Below are positions 24,514-35,372 of a stretch of DNA of 64,000 nt, piece by piece. The notes beneath the pieces are model-generated. The model was not told the DNA's origin and did no database searches. It saw nothing but the letters and a program-made list of their open reading frames with translations. The DNA lies in assembly GCA_021018815.1 (NCBI GenBank), contig JAITYX010000077.1, positions 2,332,501-2,396,500 on the forward strand. The letters run 5' to 3'. Position 1 is the first letter of the stretch. The number at the start of each line of letters is the position of its first letter. Made by a program: the position numbers and the translations under genes. This DNA is from Talinum fruticosum (Eukaryota; Streptophyta; Magnoliopsida; Caryophyllales; Talinaceae).

Positions 24514-25018
24514 AGATGGGCAAGGAGGCAATGGACAAGGAGGCAATGGAATGGGCAAAAGCAACGGTGGGTTTGGAGGTTCAGAAGGTGGCCACAATGA
24601 TCTTCTACGAGGTTTGGAGTGGTGGTGGTGGTGGCAATGGAAACAAGCTCATAGAAAAAGCCATACCAGTCTAAGGCGGGGCGACACAGAGCCAATATGG
24701 CTAGCTGACGCGGTGGCTCAAGAGGTGGGAGCACAGACCATGAAGTCCTTAGAGCCTGCAGTTCCGACTATAGATGAACTTATAAGGCTTCTTCGGTTGG
24801 ATGAAATGGTTATGTCTATGTTGATGCTCCCATTTGTTGTCCTTTTTGTTTATGGAATGCAAGATGAAGTAGCACAGGGGACATACATGACCATGGGAGC
24901 AGTCTTAGCTCTCCTCACAGTGGCTTTACTGGTGCTGATGTCTTGGCGTTTACTTTGTTGGTATTGTGATGATAATCACAATGACAGTGATGATGATAAC
25001 AATGAAATCTACTTATGA
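24514..25018 (+). pseudogene. Array unit 3: orphan second exon of the Trp-cluster family
   Basis: After an intact TTGGCAG acceptor the frame is open to the TGA at 25016-25018. It has a Gly-rich linker with repeated Gly-Gly-Asn-Gly, LEWWWWWQWK at 24614-24643, a linker, a first hydrophobic segment (MSMLMLPFVVLFVYGM), a second one (MGAVLALLTVALLVLMSW) and an Asp/Asn-rich tail. No copy of exon 1 is found between unit 2 and this exon. It could be an alternative second exon for unit 2, since all introns of the family are in phase 2, or an exon left by unequal crossing-over. An internal ATG at 24551 could start a shorter protein of 155 residues with everything except the N-terminal domain. Confidence 0.6.
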
Positions 25019-25668
25019 TTTTTTAATATGAGAGCATATTATGGGAAAATTTTAGTAGCTGAATTCATAACATTGTCAAATAGGTGGCGTGTCAATCTTT
25101 TCGGAGTGCATCATGAACTGAAGCTTATGATTACTTTAGCCTCTCTGATTGGGGGGTTTTGGCAATCGAGTCTTGACAACCTTAGCATTGAATTATTTTG
25201 CAAGGAACGAGAGAATCATATGCCGCATGCATTGATGCATGTTTGAAGTCCGAACAGCACATGTCTAAGTAGGGCTGTTTCAACAACTAGCTCAAATTTT
25301 TTGTTGGGTTGGTTTCTTGACAAATAAAATCAAACCAAAACAAAACAAACTGGAATCCTAATTTCGACAGTCCTATTATGGCGCATGTGGTGCAATCAAA
25401 TATATGCTACATTATCCTTGATATTGAGGAACACCTTACCTGATATAAAACTTAAGTTTAATCAATACATTCCCAGAAGAAAACAAATTAGCATTGCATG
25501 AGATTTCAAAAGCAGCAAAAAGGAAATTTGAATGAATATATCAAAAGTAGACTACACACCTCACGTTAGCGGAAAACCAACTTTTTTTTTCCGCGGGGGT
25601 AAAGGAAAGATAAATATCAATATCCAAATGTCAGGGGAGGTGGGGGGGCGGGGAAAATTGACAGCAAT
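25019..25668. other. Spacer after array unit 3
   Basis: No gene seen. The stretch contains a 72-codon open frame (25028-25246) that continues the 3' flank of unit 3 and is not supported. A short C/G-rich run occurs around 25635-25655. Confidence 0.4.
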
Positions 25669-26345
25669 GAGATCTATTAGTAACTTCAGAACGGATCTTG
25701 ATTCAACATAAATTTTATAAATAATATCACAAAAAATTCAAATGGAATTCTATTTCACTGTAAGTTATGAGAGGAAAACTCGACTTAATTGCCATTAGAA
25801 TACATCCTGCTTAAAAGCACATCCACTAGGTTCTAGTCACAGTTAGAACCAATTTCAATAGTAACTCCTCTTATACACTAGGTTCTAGTATTAGAATGCA
25901 CACTTCCTCATGATTGCAGTGAAAGAGATGCTGGATTATGATTGAAGTGTCAATCATATGATGAGCAAGTTTTATTAGCAAAGCTCATAACTATAGTCAA
26001 CTGTGTGGTTTGTTGATTAATCGTTTTAAAGTGCAGCATGAGCTTAAGCTTATGATGAGTTGATCATTTGAGAAAGTGCTTTTAGATTGAATTCTCTTTT
26101 CAAGGTATGAGAGGATTATATCTCACATGCATAGTTTGAGGCCAAAGAGAATTTGTCTAAACAGGCATAACCAATTATTAGCTTTAACTTTCCGGTTGAG
26201 TTGGTTTCATGATGAACTAGATCAAACTGAAGTAAACCAAACAAGTATCCTAGAGTCCTGCTATATAGCACATGAAGATAACCAATGTGTTCCATATCAT
26301 TGAAATGGAATGAGAAAATTTCAAGCAAGTGAAGATATGCTGGCC
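25669..26345 (+). pseudogene. Relic of a further array unit
   Basis: The stretch 25669-25848 matches the 5' flank of unit 5 (29310-29500) closely: GAGATCT, TAACTTCAGAAC, ATAAATAATATCACAAAAAAT, AAGCACATCCAC, CACAGTTAGAACCAAT. At the start codon position it reads TTTCAATAG instead of ATGTCAATC, and only a decayed first part of exon 1 remains to about 25935. The sequence then jumps straight to the 3' flank of the family (GATGAGCAAGTTTTATTAGC at about 25960), which matches 20157-20490. The coding middle and the intron are deleted. Confidence 0.65.
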
Positions 26346-26532
26346 ACCATATCCATTTTTAGGCTTTCTCAAATGACCCCATGAAGCTAATAATGTATTG
26401 ATGTAGAGCATAGTTTAATGCGAAAGTCTTCCAGGCGTACACACCTCTGCAATTAAAAAATAAGGAGATTTGATAAAAATGAGAGACTATCAATGACTTC
26501 AATGGGGAAAGGTATCTTCATTGAACGCGAGT

Positions 26533-26540
26533 TCTATAAA
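26533..26540 (+). promoter_or_regulatory. TATA-like element upstream of array unit 4
   Basis: TCTATAAA at the same relative position, about 155 bases before the ATG, as in unit 2. It lies in the conserved 5' block shared by array units. Confidence 0.4.
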
Positions 26541-26691
26541 CAATGTCGGAAAACGTGTGATTAGACTAGCATTATAATACAGAACACTTTCTGCCTAAAA
26601 GCACACATACTATGAGCATATGCTGCAAAAAAGTGTTAGGAACCTGGAATCCTGAACTCCACCAAACTGTTGTCACAGAATTAAAGAACCA

Positions 26692-28298
26692 ATGTCAATT
26701 GAAGTTCCTCTTATCCGAGCTTTGACAATACTTCATCATTACCGCAGTAAGAGAGATTCACAAAATGCACAGATTACACTTCAGATACGAAATGTAGAAT
26801 CTGCTAAGTTGAATCAGAAGATCTGCACAAATATTTTTCCAAGGAAATTTGAGGTGAAGAATGTCTGGGGTCGGTTAAAGGGTCATTTAACTTGCATAAA
26901 CAGTTTCGATTTGGATTTCAAGAATCTGTTGCAAAAACTGTAGCTACTTCAGGCTTTTCCGTTTCTGATGAATCTTCTGAAAATGATGGAGCTGAGAAGG
27001 AGACACTGAACTTGAGTATGAATCACAAGATCCAAAATGCATGATCAGCTAAGTTGAACCAGAAGATCTGCAGAAATATTTTTCCTAGGAAAACCGAGCC
27101 AAATAATTTCTGGGAGTGGCCTACAGGGTCATTGAATTTACACAAACATTTCCAATTTGGAGGTCAAGAATCCGTTGTCAAAACTGTAGCTTATGCAGAT
27201 GGGGAATCTGTTTCTGATGAATCTTCTGAAGGTGGTGGAGCAGTGAAGCGAGAGATGTCGAAGTTGAGTATGAAGTTTGCAGAGGGAAAGGAAATTCAAG
27301 AATCAGAACTTGTAGTTACTGGTGTACCAGGGACTGATGATGGGTATGTAAGATTTTTGAAATCTATGTTACTCATTTTTTATATTTCTCTTTTAATTAA
27401 GATGTTGGCTTTTCCCCATTGTCCATGAGAAAGGAATTCATAACCTAACAGGACAACTACATTTTGATTCCAAGACTGATTTACCAATCATAATCTCTTT
27501 AAAATTTGTTAGATTGCATTCTCTTGGATGGGCCACCATTATCAGATTCTCAACCGATCTAATCCAAATATTTCATCAATCATTTGGATAAGATCCAAAG
27601 TTGAACTGAGCGTACCCATGTCCAAATCACAAATTCCCAAGTAGATCGGTCAGAAATCTGCTTGCAGTGAATGCAGCAGAGTGAAGTTATCCTGAATATG
27701 AATATTAAAGGGAAGAAAAATCATAGCCAGGCTATATAGTTAAGCAAAATTTCTAGCTAAAATGTTTCTCTCTAATTAGCAGAGCTGGCCAAGGAGGAAA
27801 TGGGCATGGAGACGATGGAAAAGGAAATAACAATGGTAGATATGGAGGTTTGGAGGGAAATGATTATGACGGCCTTCTGAAAGGCTGGGAGTGGTGGTGT
27901 TGGTGGCAATGGCAGTGTGTTTATAATATTAGATCGAGCCATGAAGGGTCCGGGTGTGGCTGCAGCAACTCAATATGTCTGGCAGACACCTTGGCTCATA
28001 CGGTGGCAGCAGAGACAATCAAGTCTTTGGAGTTGGTAGCATCTTCTGTAACTCAGTTTTTAAGCCTGCTTGCTCAGGATGAGATCTTTTTTTGGTAGTA
28101 GCACAGCCTATTCTTTCGCTTCTTTTACTTGGAATGCCACAAGAAGTGGCAAGAGAAGCATGCATTACTATAGGAGCGACCTTAGCACTTCTTGCAGTAC
28201 TTTCCTTTGCCATTTTATGGTTTTTCCTCTGGTGGATAAACTGCAACCAACATGATGTTGATGTCAATGACAGTGGTGACGACAACGGTGATTTGTAG
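26692..28298 (+). pseudogene. Array unit 4: Trp-cluster family with a doubled, chimeric exon 1, broken
   Basis: The first exon 1 copy (26692 to about 27020, starting MSIEVPLIRALTILHHY) loses one base near 26866-26872 and shifts frame. Near 27025 it runs directly into the middle of a second exon 1 copy, of the unit 5 type, which carries a TGA at 27042-27044 and then is open through LNQKICRNIFPRK to the GTATGT donor at 27344. Exon 2 is 27783-28298, starting with a Gly-rich linker, then EWWCWWQWQC (tryptophan cluster at 27892-27912 with one Trp changed to Cys). A one-base loss near 28088-28098 breaks the first hydrophobic segment. The second hydrophobic segment and acidic tail remain open. Several independent lesions make this a pseudogene. 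Confidence 0.75.
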
Positions 28299-29504
28299 AG
28301 GAGATTTGACCGTGCTTGTATATGATGAGCAATTCATTTGTGAATGAAGCTTTCTAGCAACAATAAAGCTCAATTTGGCTGTTTTTTCAATTCCACTATT
28401 TAGTAGTAAGCCCATAAGATAGTAAATTACAAGTTGTTTTCATTGCTGCTGTTAGCAGGCTGTACAAATATGTGAGAGTTGTTCTATTCAGTACTTCAGC
28501 AGTAAGTTATTTTACTGCAAACTTGAAAATTTCACGACCAGATCTGAAATTAATATGACCCTTTCCTCGATCCAAAATGACATGATTTCCTGGTATATGT
28601 ACCAAAAAGCAATTTACTAGCTGCCTAATGGGAAGGGATAGGCTTTGATAAAGTGCATTGTTAAAATATGCTTCACAGCCCGTGAAGAATTTTGTTATTG
28701 TGATGAAATATCAATGCAACAGGTTGCAATTTCCCCAAATCTCTTTTTTTTTTTTTTTGGGGGGTGTTGGAGGAGAGTGACTTTAATGTTTTTCCTCATG
28801 GCATGGGCATTACTTGACAGAAAGCTACCCCCTCGAGGAAAAAGCCTGTTTTCTCGCGAGATCATTAAAGTCCAACATGGCCTTTAATTTGATTAAGGAA
28901 TTTCTGTTGCTAGTTAGGAGTAATACATAAAATCCAACTCTTCTAGGCTTTCCAATTAGCTTGATTGAGAGAGTTTGTGTGCAAAGCTTGTCACTGATGA
29001 AACTGTATATGAAAAGGTCAAGCCAATCTTGCAAATTTTCAATGGTTGTCTCACTACTACTACATTGAAAAGAACTGTTGAGCAATGAACCAAATGCTTG
29101 CCACCATATCTATTTTTGGGCACTCTCAAAATGCTCCTATCAAGTTTCTTTGGAAACCTTTGTCGTTGTAGCCTGTTGAAAGATATCTATGTACAGAACA
29201 GCTTAAGAAGATAGTTCAGCTTAGAGACTAAATATCCACCTACACGTAAGTCAAAAACTTTCCAGGCATGTGCACCTGTGGTGCTGTGCAATTAATTTTT
29301 TTAAAAAAATTGACAGAAATGAGATCTGTTAGTAACTTCAGAACAGATCTTGATTCAATCATAAATTCCATAAATAATATCACAAAAAATGCAAGTGGGA
29401 TTCTGTTTCACTGCAATTTATAAGAGGAAAACTTGGCTAAATTGGCATTATAATACATACTGCTTAAAAGCACATCCACAAGGTTCTCGTCACAGTTAGA
29501 ACCA
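28299..29504. other. Spacer between array units 4 and 5
   Basis: No gene. The stretch 28310-28760 is repeated after unit 5 at about 30970-31400, showing that units 4 and 5 arose as one large duplication including their 3' flanks. A T-run followed by a G-run lies at 28745-28767. The last 200 bases are the conserved 5' block of unit 5. Confidence 0.55.
29367..29376 (+). promoter_or_regulatory. TATA-like element upstream of array unit 5
   Basis: TCCATAAATA lies about 135 bases before the ATG of unit 5, at the position equivalent to the TATA-like motif of units 2 and 4, and is weaker than theirs. Confidence 0.3.
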
Positions 29505-30960
29505 ATGTCAATCAAAATTCCTCTTATCAGAGCTTTGGTCATACTTCCTCATTATCGTAGAGAAAGAAATCCGCAAAGATGTATGCAGGTTAAACTTCAG
29601 ATCCAAAATGCAGGATCAGCTAAGTTGAACCACAAGATCTGCAGAAATATTTTTCCTAGGAAAACCGAGCTGAAGAATTTCTGGGAGTTGCTTAAAGGGT
29701 CATTGAATTTACACGAACATTTCCAATTTGGATGTCAAGAATCTGTTGTCAAAACTGTAGCTTATGCTGCTGGGGATTCTGATTCTGATGAATCTTCTAA
29801 TGGTAGTGGAGCAGAAAATCAAGAGACGTTGAAGTTGAGAATGAAGTTGCCAGAGGAGGGAAATGAAATTCAAGAATCAGAACTTGGAGTTACTGGTGTA
29901 CCAGAGACTGAAGATGGATATGTGAGATTTTTGAATTCTATGTTACTCATTTTCGATATTTCCCTTTTGACTAAAGTGTTGGTTTTTCTCCATTTCCCAT
30001 GAGAAAGGAATTCATAGCCTAATAGGAGAGGACAGCTACATTTTGATTCAAAGACAGATTGACACAATCAGAATCTCTTAAAATTTGTTAGAATAAATAT
30101 TGACTGCATTCTCTTGATGAGCTTATGGTACCAATCAACGATGTATGTGCCAATATGATCAGATTCTCAACCGATCCAATCCAAATATTTCATCAATCAT
30201 TTGGATATGGTCTAAAGTTGACCTGACAGTGTCCAAGTCCAAATCACAAATTTCCCAAGTAGATCAGTCACCAATCTGCTTGCAGTGAATGCAGCAGAGT
30301 GATGTTATCCTGAATATGAAAATTTAAGGGAAAATGACACTGTATTTTTTGATCTTTTTTTTAAAAAGAAAGTAAAACCTCATAGCCAGGATATATAGTT
30401 AGCAGAATTTCTAGCTAAAATGTTTCTCACTAATTGGCAGAGATGGCCAAGGAGGAAATGGGCATGGAGATGATGGTAAGGGAAATAACGGAGGATATGG
30501 AGGTTCAGAGGAACATGATTATGACGGCCGTCTGAAAGGCTCAGAGTGCTGGTGTTGGTGGCAATGGAAACGTGTTTATAAATTTAGATCCAGCCAAAGA
30601 CATGAAGGGTCCGGGTGTGGCTGCAGCAACTCAGTATGTCTAGCAGACACTGTGGCTGATATGGTGGCAGCAGAGACAATCAAGTCTTTGGAGTTGGTAG
30701 CGTCTCATGTGGCTCAACTTTTAAGCCTGCTTGGACTGGATGAGATCATTTCTTTTGTACTAGTACTGCCTATTCTTCACCTTCTTCTACTTGAAATGCC
30801 ACAAGAACTGGCACGAGTAGGATGCATTACTATGGGAGCGATCTTAGCACTTCTTGTGGTGCTTTCCTTTGCCATTTTGTGGTTTTTCCTTTGGTGGAGG
30901 AACTGCAACCAACATGATGGTGATGTCAATGACAGTGGTGATGACAATGGTGATTTGTAG
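29505..30960 (+). pseudogene. Array unit 5: Trp-cluster family with open exons but a mutated splice donor
   Basis: Exon 1 (29505-29917) is fully open: MSIKIPLIRALVILPHY, then LNHKICRNIFPRK and an acidic Ser/Glu-rich stretch. Exon 2 (30441-30960, after TTGGCAG) is fully open with the Gly-rich linker, CWCWWQWK (30547-30570), two hydrophobic segments (LPILHLLLLEM and MGAILALLVVLSFAILWFF) and the tail DSGDDNGDL. At the exon 1 border the donor reads ATATGT instead of GTATGT. The nearest GT, at 29922 (GTGAGA), would join out of frame and stop soon after. Unless the change is an assembly error, the two exons cannot be joined in the ancestral way. A truncated exon 1 protein of about 165 residues by intron read-through remains possible. 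Confidence 0.65.
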
Positions 30961-31868
30961 TTGAGATTTGATCATACTTGTATATGATGAGCAAATTCAT
31001 TTGTGAGTGAAGCTTTGTAGCAGCAATAAAGCTCAATCGGGCTATTCTTTTTAATTCCACACTTTAATGGTAAGCCCATAAGACAGTAAATTAGAAGTTG
31101 TTTTCATTGCTGCTGTTAGCAGGCCATACAAATAAGTGAAAGTTGTTTTATTCCGTACTTCAGTGATAAGTTATTTTACTGATACAAACATGAAAATTTC
31201 ACAACCAGATCTAAAATTAATATGATTTCCTGGTATATGTACCAAAAAGCAGTTTACTAGCCTGCCTAATGGGAGGGGATAGGCTTTGATCAAGTGCATA
31301 GTTAAATATGCTTCACAGGCCCGAGCAGAATTTTGTTACTGTGATTAAATATCTATGCAACAGGCAGCAATTTTCCCAAATCTCATTTTTTGGGGAAGTG
31401 ACTTTAACTTTTTCCCCATGAGATGAGCAGAAACCATGGGAACCTAACATTATGCATCAAAAGGAGAGCACATCATACATTAAGGGAAAGCCAACTGGGA
31501 AAGGGGAAAGGAAAAAGAAAGGATTGTGATAAGTATTATTATTCAAATGCAGGAGAAGAGGGGACCGTGCCTTAAAAAGAAAACTGCCTGCCAAGAAATG
31601 TTTATTTTCCAGGAGCTCCTATAGGAACAAAGTCTAGCATGGCTTTCATCTCAATTAAGGAATTTCTGTTCCTAATTATTGACACATTAAACCCCAAGTC
31701 TTTTAAAATGTCTGATTAGCTAGCTTCATTGAGAGAGTTTTGTGGTTTCTCAATCCAATTGTCCTTGGTCATTCTGAAACAACATTTCTGACAGCTTGTG
31801 AATGAGGGGCTTGATATTATAATACCTACATACATCTCGACCTCTCCATACCCAGACGTGACTAGGTG
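30961..31868. other. Spacer between array units 5 and 6
   Basis: No gene. The first 450 bases duplicate the 3' flank of unit 4. The rest is unique AT-rich sequence. The conserved 5' block of units 1-5 is not obvious before unit 6, in line with unit 6 being an older, divergent member. Confidence 0.45.
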
Positions 31869-32947
31869 ATGTACTCCGGACTAAAGCATGCTTGGTTTGT
31901 GTTCAATTTTGCTACCCTACATCATTATACATGTGAAGAAGGAAGAAGAGCCATGAAGATTTCAACAAAGCCTGAACTCAAGCTGTCAGAAAAAAACAGA
32001 AGGCATCGAACTTCGCTGAAAAGGAGCATGGCTAGATCATCTATACCGGTAAAACTTGTCAAGAATCATGATGAAGGGCTACCTGCTGGTGACAAGCCAA
32101 TCGGTGAGAAGGATTTAGAGCAAAGAGATCTGCAAAATGAAGCACAAAACTTCGGGTATGAATATGTATTCTTTCATCTGAATTAAGTTTTTTTTCTCCC
32201 CTCACACTTTGCATAGAAATGCCTGAAAGAATGGGCTGTTAGACTCCTTTTTTTTGGGGGGGCTCTTGCTCTATTGGACAGATTCTTCGACTGCATTCCA
32301 AGGAATCATGAAAAGGCCAAAAAGGAAACATTTTAAGCAAAATTTTATGCTTGATGGGCATATGTACAGGATCATTTTTTAGGTGAAATTGCAATACTTT
32401 TATCCAATTTGCATGCAGCAATGCTCGAGGAGGCAATGGAGATGGCGGCAACAATGGCAATGGCAGTGGCAGTGGCGGAGGTGGACACAACGAAGATGAC
32501 GAATTAGAAAGCAACCAAGACAGTAATATAGGGATCGAGTGGTGGTGGTGGTGGAAGTGGCAACAAACCCGCCTTAGGAGCCAGGCGGCCACAAGTGGTT
32601 CCCACTGGTGGCCAGTGGACGCAGCCCTCCAAGTAGTCGCCAACGAGGTGAAGGAGTCCATTGAGCCAGCAGTTCGAGCAATAGTGGTGGAGCCACTAAA
32701 GGAACACACTAAGCATGGCCTCATGCTGTTCTTGGTGGTTGGGGCATTTGCTGTGGCATGTGCGGAAATGGTTGCTGGCCTGGCTGTGGTGTCTATGGGA
32801 GTTTCCTTAGGTGTGGTTGCCGCACTTGGGTCGGCCTTTTATGGTGGTCTTGGACACGCCCGGCTACCAGCCCAAGCCCACCTGATAATGGCAATGGCAA
32901 TAGCAATGGAGAGACTTCAAGCTAGGGCATGTCTTATGTCTATATAG
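31869..32947 (+). CDS. Array unit 6: divergent, intact Trp-cluster membrane protein
   Basis: Exon 1 is 31869-32155 (or from the second ATG at 31953, MKISTKPELKL) and ends at a GTATGA donor. Exon 2 is 32419-32947 after GCATGCAG, joined in phase 2 like the rest of the family. The product is about 271 (or 243) residues. Exon 1 is unrelated by eye to MSIELPL-type exon 1: it is basic and Lys/Arg-rich, later acidic. Exon 2 keeps the family plan: Gly/Asn-rich linker, acidic patch, IEWWWWWKWQ at 32534-32563, then an amphipathic stretch (VVANEVKESIEPAVRAIV) and a hydrophobic Ala/Gly/Val-rich region of two likely membrane segments. It lacks the Asp/Asn-rich tail. All frames are open. Role unknown; a membrane location is inferred from hydrophobicity only. 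This may be the ancestral-type member of the family. Confidence 0.7.
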
Positions 32948-33246
32948 ATGGCGAATATGTCAACATTGAAAGAATGACAAAATCAGGTTGATACATTAAA
33001 AAAAAATGAGCGACTTCTTTTGTTTAATCACAAATATTGGGGAAAATTTTATCAAAAAGAATGGTTGACTAAGGGTGACAGAAACTCTAATTTCTTTCAT
33101 CGTTATTGTTCTTTTCAAAAATGAATATAATTAGAATTAAAAATGAGTCCGGAGGATGGATCCATGATAAAGAGAATATTCAATGAAAATTTGTAACGAA
33201 CTTTACTCAAAGATTTAAGTCTCAACAGGATACTACTAGAGCATGG

Positions 33247-34280
33247 ATGGGCACTAATCTGTCGGTCCGGTTCACCAATGACGATAATAACCATCTCATC
33301 CTTCCGATTTCTCTTGTTGAGGTCAAGACTGTTGTTTTTCAAATGAACCCAGTTAAAGCTCCAGGGCCCGATAGCTTTGGCGCTGGGTTCTTCCAACAAC
33401 ATTGGGATGTTATTGGTAGTGATATTACTGCGTGCATTATGGATTTTTTTAATAATGGAAAGTTATTAAAAGAGGTTAATCATACCTTCATTGCATTAAT
33501 TCCGAAAGTTACAAGCCCTTCGCTTACTTCACACTTTAGACCAATCAATTTGTGCAATAATCTTTACAAGGTTATTTCGAAAATTCTAGTCAATAGGTTA
33601 AGGCCTATTCTACAAAGGATTGTCGACCTCTACCAGATCGCCTTCGTGCCTAAGAGGGATATCCATGATAATATTCTTTTGGCACATGAAGTCAATAACA
33701 AAATTGGGAATATTAAAGGGAAACAAGTTTATATTGGACTCGAAATTGGATATGGAGAAAGTTTGTGATAGAATTGAATGAGATTTTATATTTGCTTGTC
33801 TCAAGGATTTGGGTTTCCATTCAATTTGGATTAACTGGATACATGAATGTATTGCATCGGTTACATATTCAATTCTCATCAACGATGAGTCTTGTGGTTT
33901 TTTCCGTCTATCTAGAGGATTGAGGCAAAGTGACCCCATGTTGCCATATTTGTTCATATTATGTATGAATGTTTCAGCGTATAGGCTTCATTTTGTCGCC
34001 TTGAAACCTAAATCGGGATTGGGATTAAAATTTATCCGCAAGCCTAAAAAATCCCCTACTTGCTGTTTGCGGATGATAGCCTTTTGTTTTGTAAGGCCAA
34101 TTTTGAAACATGCCTTAGGCTCCATAATATTCTGAATGATTTCTGCAGTCGATCCGGCGAACTTCTTAATTTTCATAAGTCGGCGATTGTTTTTCCAAAA
34201 ACTCTTCGGCTGCCGATAGGAATACGGTTGCCTCTATGTTTACTATTCCGCATTCAGATTCTTTTGGAAAATACTTAGGT
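33247..34280 (+). pseudogene. LINE-1 reverse transcriptase fragment (multiple frameshifts)
   Basis: The first open piece (33247-33768) has NPVKAPGPDSFGAGFFQ, FIALIPKV and FRPINLCNNLYKVISKIL, the palm/finger motifs of non-LTR reverse transcriptases. The second (33809-34135) has RGLRQSDPMLPYLFILCM, where functional enzymes usually have Gly-Asp-Pro. The third (34060-34278) carries the catalytic box as LLFADDSLLF. The three pieces lie in different frames and so cannot form one enzyme. Confidence 0.85.
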
Positions 34281-35141
34281 TGTCCTGTTTTCAAAGGTAG
34301 AGCCAACAACTCTATTTTTGCGGATCTTCTAACGAGAGCGGATAGCAAATTACAAAACTAGAAAGCCAATTTGCTCTCTAAAGCAGGTAGGGTGGTACTT
34401 ATACAGTCTAATCTTGAATCCCTACCGGCTCATGTGATGCAGAGTTTTAAACTACCAAAAAGCACGTCTAACTCTCTATATAAAATTAATTGGGATTTTT
34501 TGGAAAAAATCTTATGATGCCACCGGGATACCAATGGTAGTTTGGGATAAAATTTGTACTCCCAATAAATTGGGGGTTTGGGCCTTAGGAAAATTGAGGC
34601 GATGAACCGAGCCTTTCTTTGTAAACTTATTTGGAAATACTTATATGAAGATAATAATTTTTGGGGGTCAATTATGAGAACTAAGTATCCTCTATCGGAG
34701 GATTTTTCTCAAGGAAAATAAAAGCTACATATTCTTGGGCTTGGAAATGTTTCCTTAAAGAACGTGATTTTTTAAAAGGGATTTAAAATGGAAAATAGGC
34801 AATGACAAAAATAGGAAATTCTGGAATGATTTCCGGTGTGGTAATTTTAAATTATTGAATTATTATGACAATAATCTTCCAAATATTCCCTCTTTAGATG
34901 CCACAGTAAGTGAATTTATAACCCTAGATAAAGAGTGGGATCCGATACGTCTTAATTCTTTTCTTCCGACCGACGTTTGCCAGGTTATTAAGACTATCCC
35001 TCTCTCCTTTCATGACATTGTGGATTCCGTTTGTTGAGGTTTGTCTAACAATGGAAAGTTTACTACTAAGTCTCGCCACTTTGGAATGCCCATAATATTC
35101 CCACTAATTCACCATCGTGGGATTTTGCATGGATTTGGAAT

Positions 35142-35372
35142 ATGGATTTGATGTCTAGGTTAAAATTATTTATGTGGCAAATTGGTCACAATGCTTTAAC
35201 AACACGGGATAACCTAGCTAAAAGAAGGTTGAACATTGACACTATTTGTCCGCTTTATGAAGACCATTGTGAGTCAATTGACCATTTCTTCTCACAATGC
35301 ACTTGTGTCTTGGACACTGGGATACAGACTTTTCGCCATAAGTGGCTAGAGGTGAATCTAAGCCAGTTGTAG
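35142..35372 (+). pseudogene. LINE-1 zinc-finger RVT domain fragment
   Basis: MSRLKLFMWQIGHNALTTRDNL followed by a Cys-Pro-Leu-Tyr and a Cys-Glu-Ser-Ile-Asp-His-Phe-Phe-Ser-Gln-Cys motif matches the zf-RVT domain found after the reverse transcriptase in plant L1 elements. The fragment is bordered by stops. Confidence 0.75.

Noticed and set aside
32239..32724. 161-codon minus-strand frame over array unit 6
   Set aside because: His- and Pro-rich shadow of the Gly/Trp-rich exon 2 on the plus strand, and it crosses an intron border.
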